A stretch of DNA of 34,424 bases from Gammaproteobacteria bacterium (lineage in GTDB: Bacteria; Pseudomonadota; Gammaproteobacteria; Steroidobacterales; Rariloculaceae), in assembly GCA_022820625.1 (NCBI GenBank), contig JAJEFE010000025.1, positions 1 to 34,424 of the forward strand, read 5' to 3'. The notes beneath the pieces are model-generated. The model was not told the origin of the DNA and made no database searches. It worked only from the letters and a program-made list of their open reading frames with translations. Of this stretch, positions 26,528 to 34,331 are shown in pieces (position 1 is the first letter of the stretch; each line of letters begins with the position of its first letter). Made by a program: the position numbers and the translations under genes.

Positions 26528-27069
26528 ATGACCGCAACAGACACTCTTCGGCTCATTTCCCCGATGCTCATCCTTGGTCTCGCCGCTCGGTACGACAACA
26601 TCTGGGTCACCGACAACCGCGATCACACGGTCATGAAGCTCGGCAACGATGGCGACCTGCTGATGACACTTGGCATCAAGGGGCAGGCGGGAACCTCGGA
26701 CGAAACATTCGATCGGCCAGCCAACATCGCATTCGGTCCGAACGACGAACTCTATGTCGCCGACGGATATGGACCCATCTGGGTGCAACGCAGAACATCT
26801 TCATCACGCCCGACGACGAAGTGTGGGTCATGACGCACCGCGACAATGTCGAGAACATCGCCTACGAAGCACTGGCCGGGCGCATCATGCGTGTCGATAT
26901 CGACAGCGGAGAAATCCTGGGCGCCATGGAGAGCCCGGGACACTGGATCGACGTGAGCCGCACCGGCGAAATATTCATCGGCAGCCTCACCGGAAACGTT
27001 TTCAGGTGGTACGAAGCCTGGCTGGATTCCTCGGAAGCCGCACAAGCGGAGCGGAGGGAAGCCCGGTAG
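26528..27069 (+). pseudogene. NHL-repeat beta-propeller gene, internally deleted and frameshifted
   Basis: Remnant of a secreted NHL-repeat protein resembling the peptidyl-alpha-hydroxyglycine lyase-type group. Frame one (26528-about 26775) gives DNIWVTDNRDHTVMKLG and DRPANIAFGPNDELYVADGYG. The reading then changes frame, and homology resumes at about 26791 with QNIFITPDDEVWV, SPGHWIDVSRTGEIFIGS and LTGNVFRWYEAWLD to the stop at 27069. The middle blades, perhaps 80-100 residues, are missing at the joint near 26775-26790, and the usual signal peptide is also absent. A GGAGG still precedes the ATG. It is divergent from the beta-lactamase-like gene. A sequencing error could explain the frameshift but not the missing middle. 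Confidence 0.75.
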
Positions 27070-27138
27070 CGCTCGGACCCAGGGCGGCGGAAAGCCGCCC
27101 CGGTTACGTCGCGGCCGCCCGATTGCGGGTAGATTCGC

Positions 27139-28254
27139 TCAAATCGCGATGACGATCTTGCCCATGAAGCTGCCGTTACCCATGAGGTCGTAAGCCTCCT
27201 GCGCCTGCTCGAAACTGAACACGCGGTCGATGACCGGGCGAATCCGGTGTTCTTCCATGAAAGCGTTCATCGCCTCGAAGTCTGCGCGCGAGCCGACGTA
27301 GATGCCCGACACCGTGGCGCCCCGGCCCATGAGCGCTCCCACCGGGATGGGCGGCGCCGCACCGGTGACTCCGCCAATCAAGGCGACGTGACCTTCGAAT
27401 GCCAGCGATTCCAGCGCCTTGGCCAGCGTGTCGCGGCCGCCGATTTCGAGCACATGATCGACGCCGTAGTCATTCGTCAGGGCTCGTACCTCGACCTGCC
27501 AATCCTCGTTCTCACGGTAGTTCACGGTGCCGACCGCGCCGAGTTCACGCGCCCGGGCGAGCTTTTCGTTGCTCGAACTGGTGATGATGGGCCTCGCCCC
27601 CGCGGCTGCTGCGAAAATCAATCCGAAGCTCGATACCCCGCCGGTGCCCTCCAGCAGCACGAAGTCGCCGGGCTGGAGGTTGCCTTGCGTGAATAGACCG
27701 TTCCAGGCCGTGACCCCTGCGCAGGGCAGCGTCGCCGCCTCTTCGTAGCTCAAGTATTGGGGAATCGGAACGAGCGCGCGCGGTGTCGTGACGATCATCT
27801 CCGACAGCATGCCGCCCGTGCCGGGGCCCGCCCCGCGTGCCGACGGACGGACCGCAGCGTTGCGTTTGCCATCGACCCAGTCGGTGAAGAACGTGCTGAC
27901 CACCCGGTCTCCGACCTGGAACTCCGTTACGCGCTCTCCCACGGCGATCACCTCGCCGGCCCCGTCGGACAGCGGAATGTTGTCGGTGTAATCGAGTCCG
28001 CGGTCCCCGATCGACTCGTTGAGAATGTACCAATCGCGGCGGTTGAGCGAAGTCGCGTGAACACGGACCAATACTTCACCGGGGCCCACTGCGGGGCGAG
28101 GCACCTCGCGCATCACAAGCTCGTAACCGTCACCACTGACCGCGAACTGGTACTGACGAATCGTTTCCGTCGATTGGGCGCCGGACTGGCTTATTGCAGC
28201 CACCGCAATCCCCGTACCTACGGCGACAGCAAGAAATGATCCAAGCGTTTTCAT
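27139..28254 (-). CDS. MDR (zinc-type alcohol dehydrogenase-like) oxidoreductase with signal peptide
   Basis: Medium-chain dehydrogenase/reductase of 371 residues, predicted to bind NAD(P). The GroES-like domain holds RDWYILNESIGDRG and PLSDGAGEVIAVGERV; the Rossmann domain has GTGGVSSFGLIFAAAAGA. The structural zinc cysteines are absent, as in many members of this group. The protein begins with a Sec-type signal (MKTLGSFLAVAVGTGIAVAA, cleavage near SGAQS). Export is unusual for an NAD(P)-dependent enzyme. AGGAG with a good spacer supports the ATG at 28254. It is convergent with the NHL pseudogene. Confidence 0.87.
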   Translation of the reverse strand: MKTLGSFLAVAVGTGIAVAAISQSGAQSTETIRQYQFAVSGDGYELVMREVPRPAVGPGEVLVRVHATSLNRRDWYILNESIGDRGLDYTDNIPLSDGAGEVIAVGERVTEFQVGDRVVSTFFTDWVDGKRNAAVRPSARGAGPGTGGMLSEMIVTTPRALVPIPQYLSYEEAATLPCAGVTAWNGLFTQGNLQPGDFVLLEGTGGVSSFGLIFAAAAGARPIITSSSNEKLARARELGAVGTVNYRENEDWQVEVRALTNDYGVDHVLEIGGRDTLAKALESLAFEGHVALIGGVTGAAPPIPVGALMGRGATVSGIYVGSRADFEAMNAFMEEHRIRPVIDRVFSFEQAQEAYDLMGNGSFMGKIVIAI

Positions 28255-28496
28255 ACCTCTTCTCCTGAATCCAGCGAAAATCCATATGCTCTGCCAGCGA
28301 CTGCTCGGTACCGGTATCGGGCCAGTCACTTAATGATGTGCCAAATCGGCAAGTCATCATACGGAAATTCATCCTGGTCTCCATCCGAATCTGGTGCAAT
28401 TCGCCAGATTCGGGCCTGTGAGGTGTCTGCGCAGGGTGTACACTTTCATTCCAATATCCGGCGTGGTTACCGGTCCGTGATGCGAGACAGGAAAAA

Positions 28497-28655
28497 ATGA
28501 GTCCAGAACTGATTTCGATTCTAATTCTCGGAGTCGCCCTGGTTGGATTTCTCTGGAACCTGCATCGCGACATCGCAGATCTACGCGAACGCATGGCTCG
28601 CCTGGAGGGTCTCCTGGAAGGATTTACCAGGGCAAAGGGTTATTCCGAACCATAG
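28497..28655 (+). CDS. Small membrane-anchored coiled-coil protein, 52 residues
   Basis: A short open frame starting ATG at 28497 encodes an N-terminal hydrophobic helix (ISILILGVALVGFLWNL, about residues 6-22) followed by a charged helix with heptad spacing, DIADLRERMARLEGLLEGF. The DLRERMARLEGLLEG pattern is common in small bacterial proteins of unknown role, which supports this as a true gene. AGGAAAAA just before the ATG could serve as ribosome-binding site. It is divergent from the MDR gene (242 bases) and convergent with the beta-helix gene. Function is not known. Confidence 0.65.
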   Translation: MSPELISILILGVALVGFLWNLHRDIADLRERMARLEGLLEGFTRAKGYSEP

Positions 28656-28721
28656 TGCTCTCCCGATTCTCCCTGTCGCTTCCCGTACCGAGCCGACTCT
28701 GCCTGGATACCGCTGTAGTTC

Positions 28722-30788
28722 TTACAAGGGTCTGGGCCCATAATGCGGAAGCTCAGCACCGATCTCCAGCGCTCCGAGGTCGGGCGCGCCGCCACTGAAA
28801 TCGTCGGTGACATTCGGAATCCGGACACCGAGATCAGCGGCGGCTGACCCCTCCTTCAGACGAAAGTCAAAGTCCTCGGCCCGATAGAGTCTCTGCAGTG
28901 TGCTCGCATCGCGTGCATCGAGCTGAGGAACATTTCTGAAGATTCCGTAGTCCACGAGCACGCTGTTGCGGTCCTGGCCGGTGGCACGGCTGTAGTCCTC
29001 AAGCGTCTCGAACTGCCGCGGCTCCAGTGGCACGGTCCCGCCAGGCCCACTGAACTCAGCGACCGCGCCCGAAGACGGCAGCGCCCACTCGAATGCCACG
29101 CCTGCATCGGAATTTGGCTGGAATCCGTTGTAGTCCGACGACGAATAGCGCGTGTACGTGGCGACGCTGAAGATCGCCGGCGCCGCGTCCTGGCCGAGCA
29201 TCAGGTTGTTGCGCCAGTGGATGTTCGAACCGTCCGCCACGGCCGTCTCCGACAGGATCGTGTTGTTGTAGAACAGGATGCCGGCCGAACCCGCCGTGAT
29301 GCGCGTCGAGCCACCCGGCAGGTTGTAGGCGATATTGCGGATCCAGTAGACCGGTCCACCGAGGGCCGGCTGGTTGCAGAAGGCATGCGAGGGGTGGTTG
29401 ATGAACATGTTTCGCATGACTCGAATATTGTGCATGCTGCCGTCCGCCTCAATGGGGTTGTCGTGCGAGTTGGTGATGTAGTTGTTGTAGAAGTCGATGG
29501 CAACGGGCCGTCGGTCCCAGTAGTCCAGCGGTGGGTATCGGGGGCCGTCGACGATGCCGGGGCCGCTGGCGACCGCGCCATCGGGGCTGCCATAGGTCTC
29601 GACATTGATGCCGTCATGGAAGTTGGCGATGTAGTTGTAGGCCACCACGTGACCGGGCCCGTAGAGCTTCACGGCCACGTAGGACAGCATCCTCGGCGGA
29701 AACACCTGTCCGTCAACGCCTTCAAATTGCGCCCAGACATCACCGCGCCAAGCCATCATGTGCTCGGGGTCGTTGCGCCCGATGAAGACGTTGTCGGCGA
29801 TGTAGAACCCGCTCGAACCCGAGTAGTTCGTAAAGATGCCCGCGCCCACGTCCTCGAACCGGCTGCGCTTGACGGTCAGCCCCCTGGCGCCGGCGAGGAA
29901 CTGCGTCCCGGCGAGAATGCCGATCTCACCGTTTCGGAACGTGATGCCTTCGAAATACGTGTGGTCGGCCGCGCGTACGTCGAACAGTGCATAGTTGCCG
30001 TCGCCATCGAAGATCACCTCGCCGTCCCCGGCGGCCCTGATCGCGATCGGCCGGTCGGCCGTTCCGTCACCGGTGAGATAGTACGTGCCGTCCAGCGGCG
30101 TCGTGCGATTGACGCTGGGATCGTTGGTGTACTCGTAGCGGTCGTACCTGTAGACGCCCGCGTGCACGAGAATCGTATCCCCGGGACGGACGCGGGGTCG
30201 GCCGGCCGTCGCCCAGTCGGTGCCCGCGCACCAGAAATTGTAGGCGCACATCAGTCCCTCGAAGGACGGTTCGATCTTCGGGCCGTCGTGTCCGTGCGGG
30301 TAGACGTGAAAGACGCGCCCACCGACCCACGGTTCAGGCTCCGCCCGTGTGCGCACGGTCAGGACGCGCTCCGCCGTGCCACGCACGCCGTCCGGATCGG
30401 ACATGGCGAAGCGGACCTCGTATTCGGTGTCGGGTTGGAGATCCAGAACGCTGCCGGCGAACATGTTCGGCGCGATCAGGTCGACGCGCGATTCCGCGTA
30501 GATGCGCTCCCCCTGTAGGCGCAGCAGCGGCATCGCCGCCGCCCAGGCCGTCTGTCCTCGCAATCGGTACGAAACCGCTACCGATGCATTACGATTCGAA
30601 TCCCCCTGAATGAACCATTCGAAACCGAGATTGTGTAGCGTCGGCGGTTCGGTCAGCAGTTCACCGGCCACCACGGCTTCGGGTGAAGGCGGCGGCGCAC
30701 TCCGGTCGGCTGCCACCTGAGCCCAGGAGGACGCGATGGGCATCCATGCAACGAGCAGCATGGCGAGAAACGTCGACGATCGTCTCAT
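28722..30788 (-). CDS. Exported right-handed beta-helix protein
   Basis: A 688-residue secreted protein with a signal peptide (AMLLVAWMPIASSWAQ). Residues about 45-170 form a fibronectin-III-like region (LEPDTEYEVRF-type strand, here LQPDTEYEVRFAMSDPDG). The rest is a parallel beta-helix like those of polysaccharide lyases and pectate lyase-like proteins: VRPGDTILVHAGVYRYDRY, PIAIRAAGDGEVIFDGDGN, THFEGITFRNGE-type turns and repeated RNMFINHPSHAF/YNNTILSET segments. It ends APDLGALEIG, typical of this group. Binding or cleaving a polysaccharide is inference; no catalytic residues can be assigned. ATG 30788 was chosen over a TTG six codons upstream. Confidence 0.85.
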   Translation of the reverse strand: MRRSSTFLAMLLVAWMPIASSWAQVAADRSAPPPSPEAVVAGELLTEPPTLHNLGFEWFIQGDSNRNASVAVSYRLRGQTAWAAAMPLLRLQGERIYAESRVDLIAPNMFAGSVLDLQPDTEYEVRFAMSDPDGVRGTAERVLTVRTRAEPEPWVGGRVFHVYPHGHDGPKIEPSFEGLMCAYNFWCAGTDWATAGRPRVRPGDTILVHAGVYRYDRYEYTNDPSVNRTTPLDGTYYLTGDGTADRPIAIRAAGDGEVIFDGDGNYALFDVRAADHTYFEGITFRNGEIGILAGTQFLAGARGLTVKRSRFEDVGAGIFTNYSGSSGFYIADNVFIGRNDPEHMMAWRGDVWAQFEGVDGQVFPPRMLSYVAVKLYGPGHVVAYNYIANFHDGINVETYGSPDGAVASGPGIVDGPRYPPLDYWDRRPVAIDFYNNYITNSHDNPIEADGSMHNIRVMRNMFINHPSHAFCNQPALGGPVYWIRNIAYNLPGGSTRITAGSAGILFYNNTILSETAVADGSNIHWRNNLMLGQDAAPAIFSVATYTRYSSSDYNGFQPNSDAGVAFEWALPSSGAVAEFSGPGGTVPLEPRQFETLEDYSRATGQDRNSVLVDYGIFRNVPQLDARDASTLQRLYRAEDFDFRLKEGSAAADLGVRIPNVTDDFSGGAPDLGALEIGAELPHYGPRPL

Positions 30789-31019
30789 GGCAATTCCGGT
30801 TCGCAAGACTTCGAGCGGGAAGGCATTGTAGCCGCCGGCTTCGACTCTGTCGCAGAGCAGCCGCCTTTCTTGCGGCCTTTCGCGTGATCACACTTGATTG
30901 GTCGTTCGACAGGACTTTGTGGCTACGCGCGGCGTCCGCTGACAGTCGCCGGAATCATCGGACCGTATAATCGTGGCAGAATTGAAGCATGAGGCCCTGA
31001 CTGAGAGGAGACCCGAACC

Positions 31020-31985
31020 ATGTCCGATCCGATGACCCGCCGCCGGTTTCTTGAAAACACTTCCCTGATTGCCCTGGCATCAACCTGTGCGCCGGTGTTC
31101 GCGCAAACCGTGCCCCGAAGCGCTTTCGGCGCACAATCCACGGCCGAGGAAGTGACTGCCGGCCTGGATCTCAGCGGGAAAACCGCCGTCGTGACAGGCT
31201 GCAACTCGGGTCTCGGCTACGAGACCATGCGGGTCCTCGCGCTTCGCGGTGCGCACGTCATCGGTACGGCGCGATCGGTCGAGAAAGGACGGGAGGCTGC
31301 GGACAGCGTAGTGGGAGATGTCACCCCCGTCGTGCTCGAACTCACCGACTTCGATTCCATCGTGGCCTGCGCCGACCGGATTCAGGCCATGGACGTGCCC
31401 ATCGACATGCTTATCCTCAATGCCGGCATATTGCTGGGAGAACTCCAGCAGGTCAGGGGACTGGAAATGCAGTTCGTCGTCAATCATCTCGGCCATTTCA
31501 TCCTCGGCAACCGGCTGATGAGCCGCGTCGTCGACGCGCCCGAGGGACGAGTCGTCACCTTGGGCAGCATCGCGCACATGCGGGTGCCGGAAGGCGGCAT
31601 TCAGTTCGATAACCTAGGGGGCGAAGGCTGGACCCGGGGGAGCTACGGGCATTCCAAGCTCGCAAACGGGCTGTATTCGCTTGAGCTCTCCAGGCGACTC
31701 GCCGGCACGAGCGCAACGTCAAATTGCGTTCACCCGGGTGGGGTGAGGACCAATATCCTGCGCAACCTCGACCGGGGCGGCTTGGCCGGCCTGCTCAACA
31801 AGAGCCCGGAACAAGGGGCCGCAACCCAGTGCTACGTCGCGACGCATCCGTCGCTGACAGGCGTCACGGGCCAATACTTTGCCGACTGCAATCCCGCTGA
31901 GCAGAGTGAGTACCAGACGGACGAAGCTATGGCGGCGCGCCTGTGGGAGGTATCCGAAGAGCTCACTCGCGATTACTTGTTGTAG
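31020..31985 (+). CDS. Short-chain dehydrogenase with Tat-type signal
   Basis: SDR-family NAD(P)-dependent oxidoreductase, 321 residues. A twin-arginine signal (TRRRFLENTSLIALA, cleavage near PVFAQ) precedes the Rossmann fold: TGCNSGLG (Thr59-Gly66), LNAG (134-136), Ser183 and YGHSK (Tyr209, Lys213). All catalytic residues of a classical/extended retinol-dehydrogenase-like SDR are present. Tat export would allow folding with bound cofactor. A TATAAT lies upstream at 30966-30971, without a well-placed -35, and a GAGGAG ribosome-binding site precedes the ATG. It is divergent from the beta-helix gene. Substrate unknown. Confidence 0.88.
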   Translation: MSDPMTRRRFLENTSLIALASTCAPVFAQTVPRSAFGAQSTAEEVTAGLDLSGKTAVVTGCNSGLGYETMRVLALRGAHVIGTARSVEKGREAADSVVGDVTPVVLELTDFDSIVACADRIQAMDVPIDMLILNAGILLGELQQVRGLEMQFVVNHLGHFILGNRLMSRVVDAPEGRVVTLGSIAHMRVPEGGIQFDNLGGEGWTRGSYGHSKLANGLYSLELSRRLAGTSATSNCVHPGGVRTNILRNLDRGGLAGLLNKSPEQGAATQCYVATHPSLTGVTGQYFADCNPAEQSEYQTDEAMAARLWEVSEELTRDYLL

Positions 31986-32138
31986 GTGAGCGCCCGGCAA
32001 CCGCAACCAGACCATCTCGAAATCTGCGACGGGTCGATGCTGTCGGCAACCGCCCAAGCGGCATCGCCCACGCTGCCGGGCTGAACTGAGAATTTCAAGT
32101 GCGCCCGAGCAGGGCTCAAGATGTGCCTGGAGCTCCGG

Positions 32139-32531
32139 CTAGTCTTGCCGCGACTCGCTTGCCCAAAGCTGCTCGCCCGTCTCGACCATGATGACCGATG
32201 AGGCGTTTGCGGAAGTACTGCCGTCCCTCGCACCGAACCCGACAACGCTGATGACATCCCCCGGTTGCGCGGTCTCGGGCGTCCAGCCTTGCTTGAGCAG
32301 CGTGTTGATGCCCAGCAGTTCGACGGACCAGTTCTCGACGTTCCCCTCGGCGCCTTCTACCTCGATATGGATCCACGCGTGTGGATTCGTCCATTCGATG
32401 CGCGTGATGGCGCCGGTCAACTCCACCGGTCGGGCGACGTCGAACACGGCGGAAAACGAGTGATGGGCCATCCCGGGCGTCGCCCATAGTAGCCACGCCC
32501 CTCCGACAAGAACTGAAAACAATTGCCTCAT
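32139..32531 (-). CDS. DUF6152 family exported protein
   Basis: A 130-residue exported protein. A signal peptide ends at GMAHH, followed directly by the family's HHSFSAVFD start, LTGAITRIEWTNPHAWIHIEV and PGDVISVVGFGARDGS. This matches DUF6152, a small beta-rich family of unknown function frequent in Acidobacteria and uncultured proteobacteria. GGGGAA precedes the ATG at 32531. It is divergent from paralogue B (32639), with about 107 bases between starts. The mature His-His at the cleavage site might bind metal, but this is speculation. Confidence 0.85.
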   Translation of the reverse strand: MRQLFSVLVGGAWLLWATPGMAHHSFSAVFDVARPVELTGAITRIEWTNPHAWIHIEVEGAEGNVENWSVELLGINTLLKQGWTPETAQPGDVISVVGFGARDGSTSANASSVIMVETGEQLWASESRQD

Positions 32532-32570
32532 AGTCGCATTCCCCTGAAAAACGTCATTGAGCGGCTTATT

Positions 32571-32637
32571 TATAATGGCCAGCGTAGAGGCCGGCTGCGA
32601 ATCAGTCAATCCTGGGACCGGCGCCTGAGGGAACCAC
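32571..32637 (+). promoter_or_regulatory. Conserved promoter-leader, copy 2
   Basis: TATAAT at 32571-32576 followed by the same blocks as at 18406-18471: TGGCCAGC after the -10, AATCAGTCAAT (32600-32610) and TGAGGGAACCAC (32626-32637). The distance from the -10 to the ATG is nearly the same in both copies (62 bases here and 61 upstream of 18473). No good -35 is seen. Confidence 0.6.
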
Positions 32638-32638
32638 A

Positions 32639-33697
32639 ATGAATCGGCTCGTCGCGACCCTGTTTTTCCTGGCGTTGACCACTCCGCTGTCCGCCCAGTG
32701 GATTTCGCTGCCCACGCCGGGCATCCCGCGCACGGCCGACGGCGCGCCGGACCTGTCCGGCCCCACACCCCGCACCGCCGACGGGCGTCCCGACTTCACC
32801 GGCTTGTGGCGCACCGGCAGAACCGGCGGCGACCTGAGCGATCGCAGCAAGTTTCAGCCCTGGGTCAACACGCTGATCGATGAGCATGACAGCCGGTACT
32901 TCGCGGACAATCCCCGGTTTCACTGCCTGCCCAGCGGACCGGCCGCCATCAACAGCGGCGGCAATTCCTACGGGCTGCGCAGGATCCTGCAGCATCCAAC
33001 GGTGATCGCGGTGCTCTACAACGACGGCAGCTACCGCGAGATCTTCATGGACGGGCGCGAACTGGAGGAGAATCCGCTGCCCACCTGGATGGGTTACTCG
33101 GTCGGCCGCTGGGAGGGCGACACCCTGGTGGTCGAGAGCAACGGCTACAACGACAAGACCTGGTTGAATAGCCGGGGCGTGTCGCACACCGAACAACTGC
33201 GCATGACCGAACGCTTCCGTCGCCCGAACTTCGGGCGTATCGAGATCGAGGTCGCCTACGAGGATCCGGGCGCCTTCGAGTCGCCGCTGAACGCGACCAT
33301 CCAGATGAATTTCGCCGCGGACGAAGTCATGCTCGAGACCGTCTGCGTCGAGGCCTACCTTGGGGCCGAACGCGACCATTGGAGCACCGGCGTTACGGGG
33401 AGGGATGCGACGTCGGTGGCGGTCGCCCCCGAGATTCTTGCCAGGTATGTCGGCACCTACAGGGGTATGTATCTCACGAACGACGTCACGATCCGGATCA
33501 CGCTGGAAGACGGGCAACTGTTCCTGCAGAGGGGCGGTGGCGGGCGAGCGCCGCTGGCGGCGCAGTCCGAGACCGCGTTCCTGCCGGAGGGCGGCGGTTG
33601 GGGCTACACCTTCACGGCCGACAGCAACGGGATGGCGACCGCAATCTCCGAAGTCCACGTTTCGGGCGCGTGGACTTTCGACCGAATACCGGAATAA
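32639..33697 (+). CDS. Exported protein of unknown function, paralogue B
   Basis: A 352-residue paralogue of the protein at 18473-19525, with signal peptide (cleavage after PLSAQ), then LPTPGIPRTADGAPDLS and PRTADGRPDFTGLW, FHCLPSGP, YGLRRILQHP, GYSVGRWEGDTLVV, HTEQLRMTERFRRPNFG, and the C-terminal YVGTYRGMYL beta domain. Identity to copy A is about 60% by eye over the full length, with no large gaps. It is divergent from a DUF6152 gene. Copy A keeps the same leader but has no DUF6152 neighbour. I do not know its function; the conserved GRWEGDTLVV and HTE segments are the best candidates for functional residues. Confidence 0.85.
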   Translation: MNRLVATLFFLALTTPLSAQWISLPTPGIPRTADGAPDLSGPTPRTADGRPDFTGLWRTGRTGGDLSDRSKFQPWVNTLIDEHDSRYFADNPRFHCLPSGPAAINSGGNSYGLRRILQHPTVIAVLYNDGSYREIFMDGRELEENPLPTWMGYSVGRWEGDTLVVESNGYNDKTWLNSRGVSHTEQLRMTERFRRPNFGRIEIEVAYEDPGAFESPLNATIQMNFAADEVMLETVCVEAYLGAERDHWSTGVTGRDATSVAVAPEILARYVGTYRGMYLTNDVTIRITLEDGQLFLQRGGGGRAPLAAQSETAFLPEGGGWGYTFTADSNGMATAISEVHVSGAWTFDRIPE

Positions 33698-33761
33698 TCG
33701 GGGATCGCAAACCGCTACCCGGCCGTGAGAACGTGGAATTCTCGCCGTCCCTATCGGCCGG

Positions 33762-34286
33762 CTACTGATTCGCTCCCATGCCCGTAAAACCGACGGCAAA
33801 TCCGATCGGATATGCAGTCTGGTAGTCGCCGGCGTCGTTCAGGTTCGGCTCGCGATAGCGGTACATCTTGTCCCACATCGAAACGACATTGGCGCGATAC
33901 CAGATATCGAAGTTTCCGTAATCGGAGAAGTCGTCCAATGTGACGCGTTCGAGGATCTGCTCGATGGTAGCGCCCGCCTTCATTTCTTCCAGGACACGGT
34001 CCCTGAGGGCGACGACGTAGTCACGATACTCGAGGAAGCTCTCCTGGGTGGTCGGGCCCCAATGGCCCGGGACGACGAGTTCGACATCATCGAGTTTCCC
34101 CAGGATTCCAAGCGTGTCGATCAAACCATCGATATCGGAATCTCGAAAATCCGGGAGAGCAAGCGACCTTTCCGCGCGCGCAATGTCTGGCGCTATCAAC
34201 ACGCCTTCCTCCGGAAAATGCACCTGGATCAGATTGTTGCTGTGCGTTGGACCGAAGTAGTAAAGGACAATCTTCTTTCCGCCCTG
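33762..34286 (-). pseudogene. N-terminally truncated metallo-beta-lactamase-fold gene
   Basis: The frame from about 34286 to 33762 encodes the C-terminal part of a metallo-beta-lactamase-fold hydrolase: GGKKIVLYYFGPTHSNNLI, then VHFPEEGVLIAPD, ELVVPGHWGPTT and a helical tail. An in-frame TGA (34287-34289) stands directly before the homologous stretch, and the expected upstream HxHxDH metal motif is absent from the remaining 138 bases in any frame. The gene therefore lacks its first ~100 residues. The break coincides with the repeats at 34294-34331, consistent with disruption by an inserted element. A GTG at 34223 could start a short product, but it would lack the metal site. Confidence 0.7.
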
Positions 34287-34293
34287 TCACCGA

Positions 34294-34331
34294 CAATCTG
34301 AAAGTGCACTAATTCCATCAGTCTGAAATTG
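34294..34331. repeat. Tandem 13-base repeats with inverted CGACAAT, possible mobile-element end
   Basis: CAATCTGAAAGTG (34294-34306) and CAGTCTGAAATTG (34319-34331) match at 11 of 13 positions with a 25-base period. CGACAAT (34291-34297) and ATTGTCG (34328-34334) are inverted. The block begins right after TGTCA (34285-34289), at the point where the metallo-beta-lactamase homology stops. Repeated sites just inside a TG-starting end resemble transposase-binding sites of IS21-like elements, but no family could be confirmed. Confidence 0.4.
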
